Origin: Mugil cephalus
Lineage: Eukaryota > Chordata > Actinopteri > Mugiliformes > Mugilidae
DNA: 64,000 nucleotides
Assembly (NCBI RefSeq): GCF_022458985.1
Contig: NC_061770.1
Coordinates: 37,305,599 to 37,369,598, forward strand
Direction of reading: 5' to 3'
Position numbers and translations under genes: made by a program. Shown one piece after another: positions 46,755 to 58,617 of this stretch (position 1 is its first letter; every line of letters starts with the position of its first letter). A model generated the notes under the pieces. That model worked only from the letters and a program-made list of their open reading frames with translations. It searched no databases and was not told where the DNA came from.

Positions 46755-48147
46755 ATGATGGCATCTCTAACATTTGTTTTCTGCCCGACATGTTTGTTCT
46801 TGTGGGGAAAGGGTGAGTTGTGTTGTTGTATTTCTAACTTTTTCCCATTTCTATGGTATAATTAATTTCTAAAAGCTGAAATCAATTGTGTCTTTGCTTT
46901 TTCAGCTCAGGAGACACATCAGTCCTCATCTGTTCGTCAAGAGAGTGGCTTCAGATGAGTAAATGTGGGTGAAAACATAGTTTTGCGATGTTTCTATGGA
47001 AGAGTATCAGAATGGTTTTACTGGTATAAGCAGTCACTGGGACGTCACCCAAAGCTCATTTCTTCATTCTACATCTTTGATAGTGATGGGATATTTTATG
47101 ATGAATTTGTGAACAATACACGTTTCACATTGAAAACGGAAAATGGTAAAAACCACTTAAGTATTTCAGATTTGCATATTTCAGACTCAGCTACTTATTA
47201 CTGTGCAAGTAAAGCTTCCAACACCGTTGAATTTGTGGAAGGCCTTACAATCAGTGTAAAAGGTTCAGGTTTGAATATTAACACTTCAGTTCATCAGTCT
47301 TCATCTGAGACTGTCCAGCTAGGAGACTCTGTGACTCTGAACTGTACAGTACACACTGGGACCTGTGATGGAGAACACAGAGTTTACTGGTTGAAAGTCT
47401 CTGAAGAATCTCATCCAGGACATTTAGATGGGAATGATCAGTGTGAGAGGAAAAATAACACACAAACACAGACCTGTGTCTACAACCTGCCAATTGAGAA
47501 CCTGAATCTGTCTCATAATGGGATCTACTACTGTGCTGTTGCCTCATGTGGACATATACTGTTTGGAAATGGGACCAAGCTGGAGTTGAAGAGTGAGTAG
47601 AACTGTAACAGATGTTTTCTGATCTGATTAACAGTTCTGATTATTCCATAAAGATGATGTTGTTAATGTCATTCCATGTCTGCATCATGCTGCAGATGAG
47701 GAGGTTTCTCTTGTCTTGGTGTATTTCTTGAGTGGTGCTTTGGCGTTCACCACTATCCTGACACTTTCACTGGCTGCCTTACTGTACACACACAAGAGAA
47801 AAGGCCAGCAAGTTACAGGTAAATTGTACTGTTTATTGCATGATTAGTGAATTTTATATCATAGAAACAACTTTTCTTTGTGTTTCAGAATCTCATGCAA
47901 GATTTTCGGCTTCATTCCCAATGAACTCAGAGGTATCCAGATAACATTCAAATAATCTTATTGCTGAAATGTTTTCTTCTTAGGTATATGAGACATCATA
48001 AGTTGTTGTTTTCTATTTCATTAGCAGCGATTCCAGGCTGAAGAAAACCTCCATTATGCTGCTTTAAGAGTAAAGAAGGCCAATTGATCCAGAAGTCAAA
48101 GAGATGACACAGAGACAAAATGTATCTACTCTGGTGTTAGGAGATAA
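46755..48147 (+). pseudogene. NITR-12, NITR pseudogene with two nonsense codons
   Basis: Exons 46755-46812, 46906-47592, 47696-47818, 47889-47932 and 48025-48147 keep the frame (1035 bases). However, TGA at 46956-46958 replaces TCA in the first V strand (GFR then stop, then VNVG). A second TGA at 48085-48087 replaces CGA just after the ITIM (LHYAAL), a typical CpG-to-TpG change that removes the C-terminal CIYSGV. The I domain lacks four codons where relatives read LIYTHGG. The rest is good: YWYKQSLGRHP, DSATYYCAS, FVEGLTISV, YYCAVASCG and FGNGTKLEL. With few changes and an intact promoter module, inactivation looks recent. The first stop could also be polymorphic in the species. Confidence 0.87.
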
Positions 48148-49640
48148 AAGCAATCATTTTTTAGCTTTGTCTTAGTGTAAAATGACAGGAGTAGTTCTAC
48201 TTTGTAATTTCACTTAAAATGTAAATAATTACTATAAACTTAAGTGTGAACTTTAGAAGTGTGTCCAGTCTGCTTTTGTGTTTTTTGCAAATTAACCTAG
48301 ATGAAAAGTGCAAATTCTTACCATTTTTTTTATCAGAAATCTACCATTGCCAGTATAATAGAATTGTCCCTTCGAATTTGAAATTTAGTGTGGGAAAATA
48401 AAATTTAATGATGTTCTGTCAGTATTGTCTGTTCATTCTGATTGTTACCACAAAGGAAACCCTTTGTAGATTCCATGGATATAATTTCTATCATCATTTC
48501 GATTGTTATTTATACGAAAGGAGATAAACCATTGTCTCATGTAGAAGGGATGAAACTCTAAATCATCCAAAAATGAATAAAAGGAGCATTTATCACTTTA
48601 AACTGCAGATTTTCATGACTTTGTGACGCATTTTGTAAGGTTGATACAAAAAGTGCTAAACAAACCTTCCAGTATTTCTACTATTAATAGTGTTTTTCGT
48701 GTCACCCAACAGTTTCTTTTTCAACAGTTCTGAGTTATTCATTGTTTTGTTATTGTAGGAATAAATTGCATTTGGTTTCTAAAGTTAAGTCCTGTGTATA
48801 TTTATTAGCTGACTATTAACACTTCTTTGTCATTGTGCTTAAGTGTTCCCCAGGTTTTAGTCATGTTATGGGTCCACATTACGCTAACATTACATTCAAG
48901 GTGTTACTTAAGATCAGAGTTAAATATTTTTTCTTAAATTGCTGCAATACAAGCTAAGACAAATGGTGTTGTGAAGTTGTCATGAGCAAGTAAACATTAG
49001 GTCTCAGTTTAAAAATATTTTTTTTCAGATTTACATTACATTTACATACTTAATTTGAAAGATCCAATATAGTTTCATTAAATCCTCCTTTTAAAAGGAT
49101 GACATTTCCTGCATCCTCTCATTAGAAATCTTTCTGTGTTCTGGAAGCAGTTTAGATTTCAGTAAAATTGTTACAGACTGAAACAAAAATGAATTGACTG
49201 TGAACCAGAATCAAATTGATTCAGGAAATCTTTGATGATACCCAGCCATAGTGGAAAAAACTGACTATTTACACTATACAGATGAAGATTTTGGATATTT
49301 CCAAGAGCTGACATTACAACCACAGTCACTTACCAGCAACATATTTATAAATACAAAATGTCCAGTCCTTTCAAAAAGGCCAAACACTATCCTCAACTAA
49401 TGGAGTGAGTATAGGCTGTCACGGAGCTCAGCATTAAGGCATTTTGTTCCATCAGTGGTTTTACTTGTGCTTTTTATAAACTGCTGAAATTCAAGGAACA
49501 ACAACAATTCACAATGAAAGATCTACAACCTACAATCTACAACCCAATCACTACAACCTACCTAAGTACAAAATGTGTGTCACACAGCGTCACAACCAGA
49601 TCTGCTTCATTCTATAATCTCTTTGTGGTTGTAGTCAAAA
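48148..49640. repeat. Shared 3' flank, copy 6, more diverged
   Basis: Corresponds to 23054-24350 with added stretches. It retains TGGAGTGAGTATAGGCTGTC near 49400. No gene is seen. Confidence 0.55.
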
Positions 49641-49795
49641 GGTGATAATGGCTTCTGCTCAAGGTTTCTTCCTGTTAAAAGGGAGTTTTTCATTGCCACT
49701 GTCACCCGCGGGCTTGCTCTGGAAGTTGCAGGCCGTTTTTTGTAAAGTGTCTTGAGACCAACTATATGAATAAAACTGAATTGAATTGACAGAGT
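49640..49795. repeat. SINE-like fragment
   Basis: Contains CTCAAGGTTTCTTCCTGTTA, AAAAGGGAGTTTTTCATTGC and the end TGAATAAAACTGAATTGAAT. I recognise these words from a very common teleost SINE-like repeat. It sits directly against the LINE fragment that follows. Confidence 0.65.
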
Positions 49796-50330
49796 AGTCA
49801 TGTGTGAACGTAGTGTAGAGCAGTGGGCTTAGCACACAACCTTGGGGTGCCCCGGTGGTGGTGGGGAGTGAAGAGGAGGAGTGACCGTCAACTGTCTGTG
49901 TGCGATTTGTTAAAAAGTCCACAATCCAGTTGCACAGGGTGGTGTTTGATCCCATGTTGAAGAGTGTGGATCAGAGTTTGTAGGGCCAGATTGTGTTGAA
50001 AGTGGAGCTGAAGTCGACAAAGAGAAGCCTCACATAGGTGTTTTAGCACTCAAGATGTTCCAGCAGTGTAGGGAGTGCAGTGGTGATGGCGTCCTTGGTT
50101 GAGCTGTTCTCGTTGTATCCTTTGAGACACACAAATGGCCAGTTTGAATGGCTTTTGGGAACTGACTGAACATTTGTAGCACTGTGTGTCACCTTGGGGA
50201 GTCATTTTCATGTTTCCACAGCAGATGATAAAGAGGACCTTGTCAAACCTTTCCGTGAAGGATCTCTGGTTTTCAAGACCAGATGCTTTGGTCATCATCT
50301 TTATTTGCTTTTACAGTTGTTTTCTTGTAG
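49796..50330 (-). mobile_element. LINE fragment with reverse-transcriptase motif, copy 2
   Basis: Minus-strand reading gives [15 protein letters not shown] and [14 protein letters not shown], the reverse-transcriptase motif B of L2/Rex1-group LINEs, preceded by sequence matching the upstream part of copies 1 and 3. The 3' part of the element is missing here, replaced by the SINE-like fragment. Confidence 0.72.
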
Positions 50331-50934
50331 GATCATGTTGGCCACTTAGTTGATCTATGTGCCAGCCCAAACAGTTCAGCTGACAGCTTATTTGAGGCAT
50401 CTACTGGAAATTCCCATTCCTCACAGCTTACCCATCAGCTGAGTCCACTCGAAAGTGATTGCAACTGTTACTGTATCATACTGACAAAAACAAACTGAGC
50501 CATGTGTTGGATGTGATTGTAATCTCTTTTGGAACATTTCTACAATGAACGAGAGAGGGGATTCCACTATTGGCCCGAAGCTCTCTCAGATTCGGCAAAA
50601 CTTTTTGACCATGTTTTTTCTCATGATAAACCTTTTTAAAATATAACAGAAGACTTGTTAGCAGTGATCACTTCTTTATATCAACACATCAATATACAAC
50701 ACCATGTATTGAATGTGATTGTAATCTCTTTTGGAACATTTCTGCAAACTTAATCCTAAACAAATATGTGGAATATGACCAATCAGTGACATCTTTAAGG
50801 GGTTACATGAGTATAGGTGATAGGGCAGCTTGAAGAGCAGCTACACTTTTCACATACCTCTCAACAAGTTTTGAGCCCTGCCCCTTAACAAGATTGTCAC
50901 TGTGGTTGTGAACATGTTACTTTAATGGGACGTA
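50331..50934. repeat. Upstream spacer of NITR-13, shared with NITR-15
   Basis: Repeated at 63131-63536 (for example TGATCTATGTGCCAGCCCAA and CCCATCAGCTGAGTCCACTC). NITR-13 has about 200 additional bases near 50540-50720. No gene is seen. Confidence 0.6.
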
Positions 50935-50975
50935 CAGTTTCACTTCAGACTGGCCAATCAAACAAAGTCTTGTCT
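50935..50975 (+). promoter_or_regulatory. Promoter module of NITR-13
   Basis: IRF-like CAGTTTCACTTCA, ACTGGCCAAT (CCAAT kept), nine bases, TCTTGTCT. Confidence 0.52.
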
Positions 50976-51037
50976 TTGAAGAGTTGGTGAAGCTCAAGAG
51001 CGAGATTCTTTTCACTCGAGTCTCCGATTTGAACACG

Positions 51038-52447
51038 ATGGCTTCTCTAAAATTAGTTTTCTACCTGATATGTTTGTTCTTGTGGGACAAGGGTGAGTTG
51101 TGTTTTGACTGTGATTTGAATGTTTGTAGAGGCACCGTTTCTAATCTCACTGTCACTGTTTCTCATTTCTATCAATTGTGTCTTAGATTTTTCAGCTCAG
51201 GAGACACATCAGTCCTCATCTGTTCATCAAGAGAGTGGCTTCAGATTAGTAAATGTTGGTGAAAATATCACTTTGCAATGTTTAAATAGTGGACCACCAA
51301 CACGTTTATACTGGTATAAGCAAACTTTGGGGCATCACCCAAGGCTCATTTCTTCATCCTATGGTAGTCTTAAGACATTTTATGGTGAATTTGCAAACAA
51401 GCCACGCTTCACACTGAAATCTGGAAAAAGTAGAAACCTCTTAAGTATTTCAGATTTGCGCATTTCAGACTCAGCTACTTATTATTGTGCAAGTACAGCT
51501 TCCTCCATTGTTGAATTTGCAGAAGGTGTTACAGTCAGTGTAAAAGGTTCAGGTTTGAATGTTAACACTTCAGTTCATCAGTCTTCATCTGAGACCGTCC
51601 AGCTAGGAGACTCTGTGACTCTGAACTGTACAGTACACACTGGGACCTGTGATGGAGAACACAGAGTTTACTGGTTCAAAGTCTCTGAAGAATCTCATCC
51701 AGGACTCATTTACACTCACGGAGTCAGGAATGATAAGTGTGAGAGGAAAAATAACACAAAAACACGCAACTGTGTCTACAACCTGCCAATGGAGAACCTG
51801 AATCTGTCTCATAATGGGATCTACTACTGTGCTGTTGCCTCATGTGGACACATACTGTTTGGAAATGGAACCAAGCTGGAGTTGAAGAGTGAGTAGAACT
51901 GTAACAGATGTTTTCTGATCTGATTAACAGTTCAGATTATTCCATAAAGATGATGTTGTTAATGTCATTCCATGTCTGCCTCAAGCTGCAGATGAGGAGG
52001 TTTCTCTTGTCTTGGTGTATTTCTTGAGTGGTGCTTTGGCGTTCACCACTATCCTGACACTTTCACTGGCTGCCTTACTGTACACACAGAAGAGAAAAGG
52101 CCAGCAAGCTACAGGTAAATTGTACTGTTTATTAGGTGACTCGTGTATTGTAAAATTATAGGAACACAGCTTTTCTTTGTGTTTCAGAGTCTCATGAAAG
52201 ATTTTCGGCTTCATACCCAACGAACTCAGAGGTATCCAGATAACATTCAAAATAATCTTATTGCCGAAATGGTTTCTTCTTAGGTATGTGGCACATTGTA
52301 AGTTGTTGTTTTCTTTTTTATTAGCAGAGTTTCGAAGCTGAAGAAAACCTCCATTACGGTGCTTTAAGAGTAAAGAAGGCCAATCGATTAAGAAGTCAAA
52401 GAGATGACACAGAGGATAAATGTATCTACTCTGGTGTTAGGAAATAA
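51038..52447 (+). CDS. nitr: NITR-13, novel immune-type receptor
   Basis: Complete: 51038-51092, 51196-51888, 51992-52114, 52188-52231 and 52325-52447. The total of 1038 bases gives 345 residues in frame. A GTG-initiated extension upstream is open but unlikely. The ATG at 51038 is shared by the family and opens an 18-residue hydrophobic leader. The V domain is distinct from NITR-7 to -12: LQCLNSGPPTRLYWYKQTLGHHPRLISSSY, DSATYYCAST, FAEGVTVSV. The I domain is almost the family consensus (TGTCDGE, NDKC, YYCAVASCG, FGNGTKLEL). The ITIM reads LHYGAL instead of LHYAAL, which still fits the ITIM consensus. CIYSGV follows. It is expected to be an inhibitory receptor. NITR-15 shares its V type. Confidence 0.93.
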
Positions 52448-52539
52448 AACTGAACATGTTTTAGCTTTGTCTCTCTATAGCTGATGTGAGTAGTTTTGTA
52501 AACAATTACTATAAAAAAAATCAAAAATCCAAATCTCTC

Positions 52540-54125
52540 TGTAACCCCTACCTGCACCTGTCACTCTAAGACAGGGTTAATATCAAACAGGAAATGAGGA
52601 CAAACTCTAACTCTAGACTCGATGAGGAGACTACTGGTATCTACTCAACTAAATTTTGATTTAGATCTGTAATGTCTACCCCAAATAACACACAACAGAC
52701 TGAAAGTTTAAAGGAGGTATATTATACAAAGATCTTTCAACCACAATTGAACCCAAAATACAAAAAAAATATATAAAATACAAGTAACAAAAACCTCTGA
52801 GATCTCAGGTACTGAAAAGCAAACTGTCCCAAAAGTTCAAATGAATAAAAAACTAGGAAAAAAAATGGAAAAATGGGCCCAAATAAATAAAATAAAACGA
52901 GTGCACTCAAAGTCCTACCGCCCTCTTTAACAGCGAAGGTCCAATGGTAAGTATCACGGTGAAGATGAAGATGTGGATGGAGATATGGATGACCTCACGT
53001 CCAAGGGAAAGTAGCCACTGGGATGGAGATGGGGATGGATGACAGGGTAGGAACCAAGGACTGAGGACCCAGGCGAAGGACTCAAAAAAAACCAGCCTAC
53101 ACAACCATGCAGGAAAATTATCTCATTTAGCCCATAATAAAAAGGTCAACTCGAATGTAAATAAATAAATGTACTACTTCTCAGTGTAAATTTCACTTTT
53201 CTTCTACTACCATTTTCCATGAATTTTTAATATCTATCTTAACTCATAGTAACCAAAACATGAATTCACATAAACATTTCAAAATAACTGTTTCCCTCCC
53301 TCTCTTTTTTAACATAACTCATATTATTCACATGAATTACATTAACTTTACTATTCACAACAGTACAAAACACCATTTTAACTCAACACACTCACTAGCT
53401 TAGCTGCATGATTTTTTTTCTGCCGAGGCCTAACACTGATTCAGCATTACATTAGCCTGCACCAAGCCTACTATCAAGAGTTTCACTCACAGTAATAAAA
53501 ATAACAACACATGATTCATAAAGCACAAAACATAGTCTTCTGACACTAATACATTACTCCAACCTGTTTCGAGTTTATCTCGACTGGTTTTAGAGAGAGT
53601 TCAAGGCTAACTTAAGTTATTTTCAGTGTTTAGCACTCTGCTAGCAAATTAGCATGCTAATGTAAACATCGATCGTTACTCACCGGGAAATCAATTGTTT
53701 ACACAGTTTACGTCGTCCTACCCGAACTCGCAGCTCGCTGATAGTCTCTTCTCGTTTAGTTTCATGACTTCTGAGTTTTTTATCATTTCAATTCTAACTT
53801 TTCCTCTTTTTTCTCTTCTCACATCTACACACGCACCATGCATCGGTCAGTGGACTTGCAAAGATTTGCGCTAAAGTACGATGCACACACCTGTCAGCTT
53901 TTGTCTCACTGAAATCAGCGCTCAACAACTGCCACCTCTGTTAAAGGGGCAGTAACACATATACAGTTTTCTTTTTATAGGAGAAGATGTTTTTACTGCT
54001 CCACTCTTGTGAAAAATAGTCATGCATTTAATTTTGAGGGAAACATTTAGATCATAAATAGATCATATAAAAATACATTTCCAAAGTAACTACAATTAAC
54101 TGGGGTTTAACTAACCCTGGTTACA
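52540..54125. mobile_element. Possible solo LTR or LTR-like element
   Basis: About 1.6 kb interrupting the shared 3' flank of NITR-13. Its ends are TGTAACC and GGTTACA (TG...CA, inverted), flanked on both sides by TCTC, a possible 4-base target duplication. The other flanks lack it at this place. No internal coding part is visible, so it would be the remnant of a full element. The family cannot be named from sequence alone. It is younger than the duplication that created the flanks. Confidence 0.45.
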
Positions 54126-55261
54126 TCTCCCTGGCTGGGTTTGATAAAAAGCAGAAGTGTAGAGATGAAAAGTGCCAATTTCACAACGTCAGATGTCCTC
54201 CATCGTTATACCAAAATTGTCCCCTTTGTATTTCAAATTTGATCATGGGAAAGAAAAGAAAAGAAAAAAATTTTAAAGATGTCCCGTCAGTATTTTCTTT
54301 TTACACTGTAGTGGGTCCTGATTCGTACCACAGGGAAAACATTAGAAGCCACGGCTATAAGTTGTATCATTTCTATTTTTATTTGATATGAAATGAGTTA
54401 AACTAGTGATTTGAAAAGTGCTATACAAGTGGTGACTTCATATTGGTGGATGAAAGTGAGACTATTTGCTGCTTGCCTCAGCTACCAGTATTTATACTAT
54501 TAATCGTGTTTATATGCCACTAAGGATCTTTTTTTCAGCAGTTCCGAGTTATTCATTGTTTTGTAATTGTAATAATAAATTGCATCTTGGTTCCTAAAGC
54601 TTACTGCTGTGTATATTTGATAACCAACTTTTAAGACGTTTTCTCATCATGCTTCAGTGTTCCCTGGGTATTAGTCATGTTATAGAGGCCAAATAAATGT
54701 AAGGTGTTACTTAAGGTCGGGGTTTAAAGGTTCAAGGTTCTATTTGTTTCTTAAAATGCTGTAATACAAACAAAGACAAATGGAGTCGTCGAGTACACGT
54801 TAGGTCTGAGTTTAAAACATCGTTTTGCACATTTTTACTGATCCTAATTTGAAAGATCCAATATTGTTTCATTAAAATACCCATTTTAAATACTCTGTGT
54901 TCTGGAGGCAGTTAAGTTTTAAGTAAAACTGGTCTCTAAATTAATTGATTGTGAATTGGAATCAAATTGATTGAGGAAATCAGTGATGATACGAAGCCAT
55001 AGTGGAAAAACCAACTGTTTACAACTAACTATTTGTACCAGAAAATAGAAGAAAAAAAATTAATATGAAGCTTTATGATATTTCCAAGCACCGATATAAT
55101 ACCCACAGACATTTACCAGCAACATGTTTATAAATTCAAAATGTCCAATGCTTTTAAAGAGGCCAAATACTAACCCAAACTGATGAAGTGACTATGGGCT
55201 GTCATGCTGCTCAGCATTAAGGTATGTTGTTAAATCAGTGGTTTTTCTTGTGCTTTTTAAC

Positions 55262-56131
55262 TGGTGAAAGAGGAGAGTCAGAGGAGAATGGGCAGACGGG
55301 TTGGAGATGATAGAAAGGCAACAGTAACTCAAATAACCACTGGTTACAACCAAGGAATGCAGAATACCATCTCTGAACGCACAACACGTCCAACCTTGAA
55401 GAAGATGGGCTACAGCAGCAGAAGACCACACCGGGTGTCCACTCCTGTCAGCTAAAATCAGGAAACTGAGACTACAGTTCACACAGGCTCAACAACACTG
55501 GACAATAGAAGATTGGAAAAACGTTGCCTGGTCTGATGAGTTTTGATTTCAGCTGCGACATTCAGATATCAGGGTCAGAAGTTGGTGTAAACAACATGAA
55601 AGCATGGATCCATCCTGCCTTGTATTAACGGTTCAGGCTGGTGGTGGTGGTGTAATGGTGTGGGGGATATTTTCTTGGCACACTTTGGGCCCCATAGTAC
55701 AAATTGAGCATGGTTTAAATGCCACAGCCTACCTGAGTATTGTTGCTGACCATGTCCATCCCTTTATGACCACAGTGTACCCATCTTTTGACAGCTACTT
55801 CCAGCAGGATAATGCACCATGTCACAAAGCTCATATCATCTCAAACTGGTTTCTGGAAAATGACAATGAGTTCACTGTACTCCAATGGCCTCTACAGTCA
55901 CCACATCCAAGTCCAATGGAGCACCTTTGGATTTGCATCATAGATGTTCAGCTGACAAATCTGCAGCAACTGTGTGATGCTATCATGTTAATATGGACCA
56001 AAATCTCTGAAGAATGTTCCCAACACCTTGTTGAAAGTATGCCATGAAGAATTAAGGCAGTTCTGAAGGCAAAAATTGGGGTCCAACCTTTTACTAGCAA
56101 GGTGTGCCTAATAAATGGACTGGTGAGTGTA
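55262..56131 (+). mobile_element. 5'-truncated Tc1-like transposon with transposase remnant
   Basis: The plus strand encodes Tc1 transposase pieces: RMGRRVGDDRKATVTQITTG in the helix-turn-helix region, then from 55604 GGGGVMVWGIFSW, FQQDNAPCHKAH (second catalytic Asp) and WPLQSPHPSPMEHLW, where the family has QSPDLNPIEHLW. A stop lies between the two parts. The right end is GGTGTGCCTAATAAATGGAC and then TGGTGAGTGTA, matching the terminal repeat of a common fish Tc1 group. No left terminal repeat is seen. It interrupts the spacer between NITR-13 and NITR-14. Confidence 0.8.
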
Positions 56132-56399
56132 GCTCACCCATCAACTGAGTGCAATCAATCGTCTGACTGACTATAACTGTTAAGTATTATACTGAAAGCA
56201 ATTATTCATCTCAACAACTGAAACATGTATTAGATGTAACTTTAATCCCTTTTTCCTTTGAAATAAACTTAATGCTAAATTAACATGTTGAATATGACCC
56301 ATCAGTGACAACTGTAAGGGGTTACTGTTAAGGGGATTGTGAGGTGAGGACCCAAGTGCGGGACAATTGATGAGGCAGGGGGGGTTCTAAAAAGAGGTA

Positions 56400-58029
56400 C
56401 AGTCCCCTCCGAAAGTATTGGAAAAGCAAGGCAAATTCCCTTGTTTTTGTTGACAAGACATTTGGGTTCAAGATCAAACGATGAATGTGAGACAAGAGTT
56501 CAGAATATCAGATTTTATTTCCTGGTATTTACATCTAGATGTGTTAAACAACTTAGGATATATCACCGTTTGTGTTACACCACAGCATTTTTAGGTGAGC
56601 AAAACTAATGGAAGAAGTAATCTTAAAGTAAAAAACATTTAATATTTGGTGGCATAACCCTTGCTTGCAATGACTGCCTCAAGCCTGTGAACTATCGACA
56701 TCACCAAGCTGTTGCATTCTTTATTTGTGATACTATTCCTGGCTTGTAGTGCAGTTTTGCTTCGGTTTCCCTTCAGTCTCCCCTTCAGGAGGTGAAATGC
56801 ATGCTCAGTTGGGTTAAGGTCAGGTGATTGACTTGGCCAGTCTAAAACCTTCCACGTTTTTTTTGCTTTGGGTTCCAGAAGCCGCCATGCATGCACAAGC
56901 CATGGCATTACCGCCACCATGCTTCACAGATGAGCTTGTATGCTTCAGATCATAAGCAGTTCCTTTCTTTCTCCGCACTTTAGCCTTTCCATCACTTTGA
57001 TTAAGATTAATTTGGTCTCATCAGTCCATAAGATTGTGTTCTAGAACTTTTGTGGCTCATCTCTCTACTTCTTTGCAAATTTCAATCTGGCCTTCCGATT
57101 CTTACTACTGATGAGTGGTTTTCATCTCTTGGTTTGGCCTCTAGATTTCTGCTCTCAGAGTCTTCTTCCAACAGTGGATCGTGATACCTTCACCCCTGCA
57201 CTGTGGAGGTCATTTTTCCTTTACAGCTCTTGCAATATTTCTGTCCTTAGCCAACCTGTTCGACGTCTGTTGCTCAGTTCACCAGTAGTTTCTTTCTTAT
57301 TCAGGACATTCCAAATTGTTGTGCTTGCTATGCCCACCTACCCAGCAAAAAGTAGTTGAAAAGACATTGAAAAGACATCACTCATGTGCGTCTAAACAAC
57401 GTCTAAATTTGGTTGAAAAGTGAAAGGTGAAAAGCTGTTATTTTCATGTCGTTGAAAAGACGTCTTCAAAAAGATACAATCCAGTTTCCAACAACTATTT
57501 CTTGACTAAATCAAGAATGTGATAGACCAACCAGATTTAGCCCAAAAACCAACGTTGAAATGACGTGTTTGGTGGGCAATGTTTGTCCAACGGCTCTGAT
57601 TGGTTTCCTTCTTTTCTCAGCTTGAAAATGACTTGCTTTTCTCCAATAGATAGCTCTCTGGTTTTCATGTTGGTTTATCATGTTTAACAAGAAATGCATA
57701 CTTTATAGGTTTCAACCCAGGCCAAAAAGTAGACAAGTCATGCAGAGCTATTTAATGTTTGAACAATCAACCTGGTCAACAAGAAACAACTGTCAGTCAC
57801 ATTTTTCTCACCTAAAAATGCTGTGGTGTAATGAAAACGGTGATATATCCTAAGTTGTTTAACACATCTAGATGTAAATACCAGGAAATAAAAGCTGACA
57901 TTCGGAACTCTTGTCTCATACTCATCTGATGATCTTAAACCCAAATGTCTTCAGTGAACAAAACAAAAAAAAAAAAAAACTAAACCAAGAGAATTTGCCT
58001 TGCTGTTCCAATACTTTTAGAGGGGACTG
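56400..58029 (-). mobile_element. Tc1-like transposon with both ends, transposase broken
   Basis: The inverted ends CAGTCCCCTCCGAAAGTATT (56400) and AATACTTTTAGAGGGGACTG (ending 58029) are clear. A TA precedes the left end. On the minus strand 56639-56920 gives DWPSQSPDLNPTEHAFHLLK, the conserved C-terminal transposase block. The rest of the frame is decayed. A short insert with inverted ends sits at about 57331-57578. The element itself lies inside an LTR-like element. Confidence 0.85.
57331..57578. mobile_element. Small MITE-like insert inside the Tc1 element
   Basis: TGCCCACC at 57331-57338 and GGTGGGCA at 57571-57578 bound about 250 bases of non-coding sequence. The inside has repeated words (TTGAAAAGAC, GACGT, CAACGTTGAAATGACGTG) unlike the transposase gene around it. 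Sequence on both sides reads as continuous Tc1 sequence. The outermost bases may belong to the host, so the limits are good to about five bases. Confidence 0.55.
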
Positions 58030-58514
58030 ATTTTAATTAACAAAAAGCGCTCTTCATGGCAGGTAAATACAACATACATAAATCAAAAGAATTAAGGACA
58101 TGGCATGAAATCAAAGGATTGTGGGCATGGCATGGCAACGAGAAAACAAAACATTATGTAGATGACATCATGGAAAGAACATCAACGATGAGAAAAGGAA
58201 CAAAGGCAAAGCAGGGCTATAAATACACAAGAGGGCTCAGGGATGACAAGACACAGGTGAGACAGATCAGAGCAAGGACACCAGGAGAAACCAATTAACA
58301 ATCAAGGGACACACGAGGAAAAACAGACAGGAAATCCAAAACTTAACAAAATAAAACGGGACACAAGAACATGACAGTTACATGAGTGAGAATAGGACAG
58401 CTTGAAGAGCAGCTACACTTTTCAAATACCTCTCAATAAGACTTGAGTCCTGCCCCGTGGCCAAATATCAAGTGTGTCACTGTGGTTGTGATCATGTTAC
58501 TTAAATGGGACGTA

Positions 58515-58555
58515 CAGTTTCACTTCAGATTGGCCAATCAAACAAAGTCTTGTCT
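58515..58555 (+). promoter_or_regulatory. Promoter module of NITR-14
   Basis: IRF-like CAGTTTCACTTCA, ATTGGCCAAT, nine bases, TCTTGTCT, identical to the array genes. Confidence 0.55.
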
Positions 58556-58617
58556 TTGAAGAGTCAGTGAAGCTCAAGAGCAAGATTCTTTTCACTCAAG
58601 TCTCCGATTTGAACACG

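Larger units (their letters stand above)
56326..58376. mobile_element. LTR-like or solo-LTR element with a nested Tc1 element
   Basis: The ends are TGTTAAG...CATGACA (TG...CA), flanked by direct repeats of GTTAC at 56321-56325 and 58377-58381. Paralogous spacers keep the empty site as a single GTTAC followed by ATGAG (near 50797 and 63404). Without the nested Tc1-like insert (56400-58029) the element is about 420 bases. No coding part is visible. It inserted after the spacer was duplicated, and the Tc1 came later. Confidence 0.6.

Noticed and set aside
50984-51262. Longer leaders for NITR-13 and NITR-14 starting upstream of the ATG (near 50984 and 58567)
   Set aside because: The extension starts with GTG, lies in the promoter or 5' leader, and reads through the intron donor. 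The ATG at 51038 or 58618 matches the whole family.
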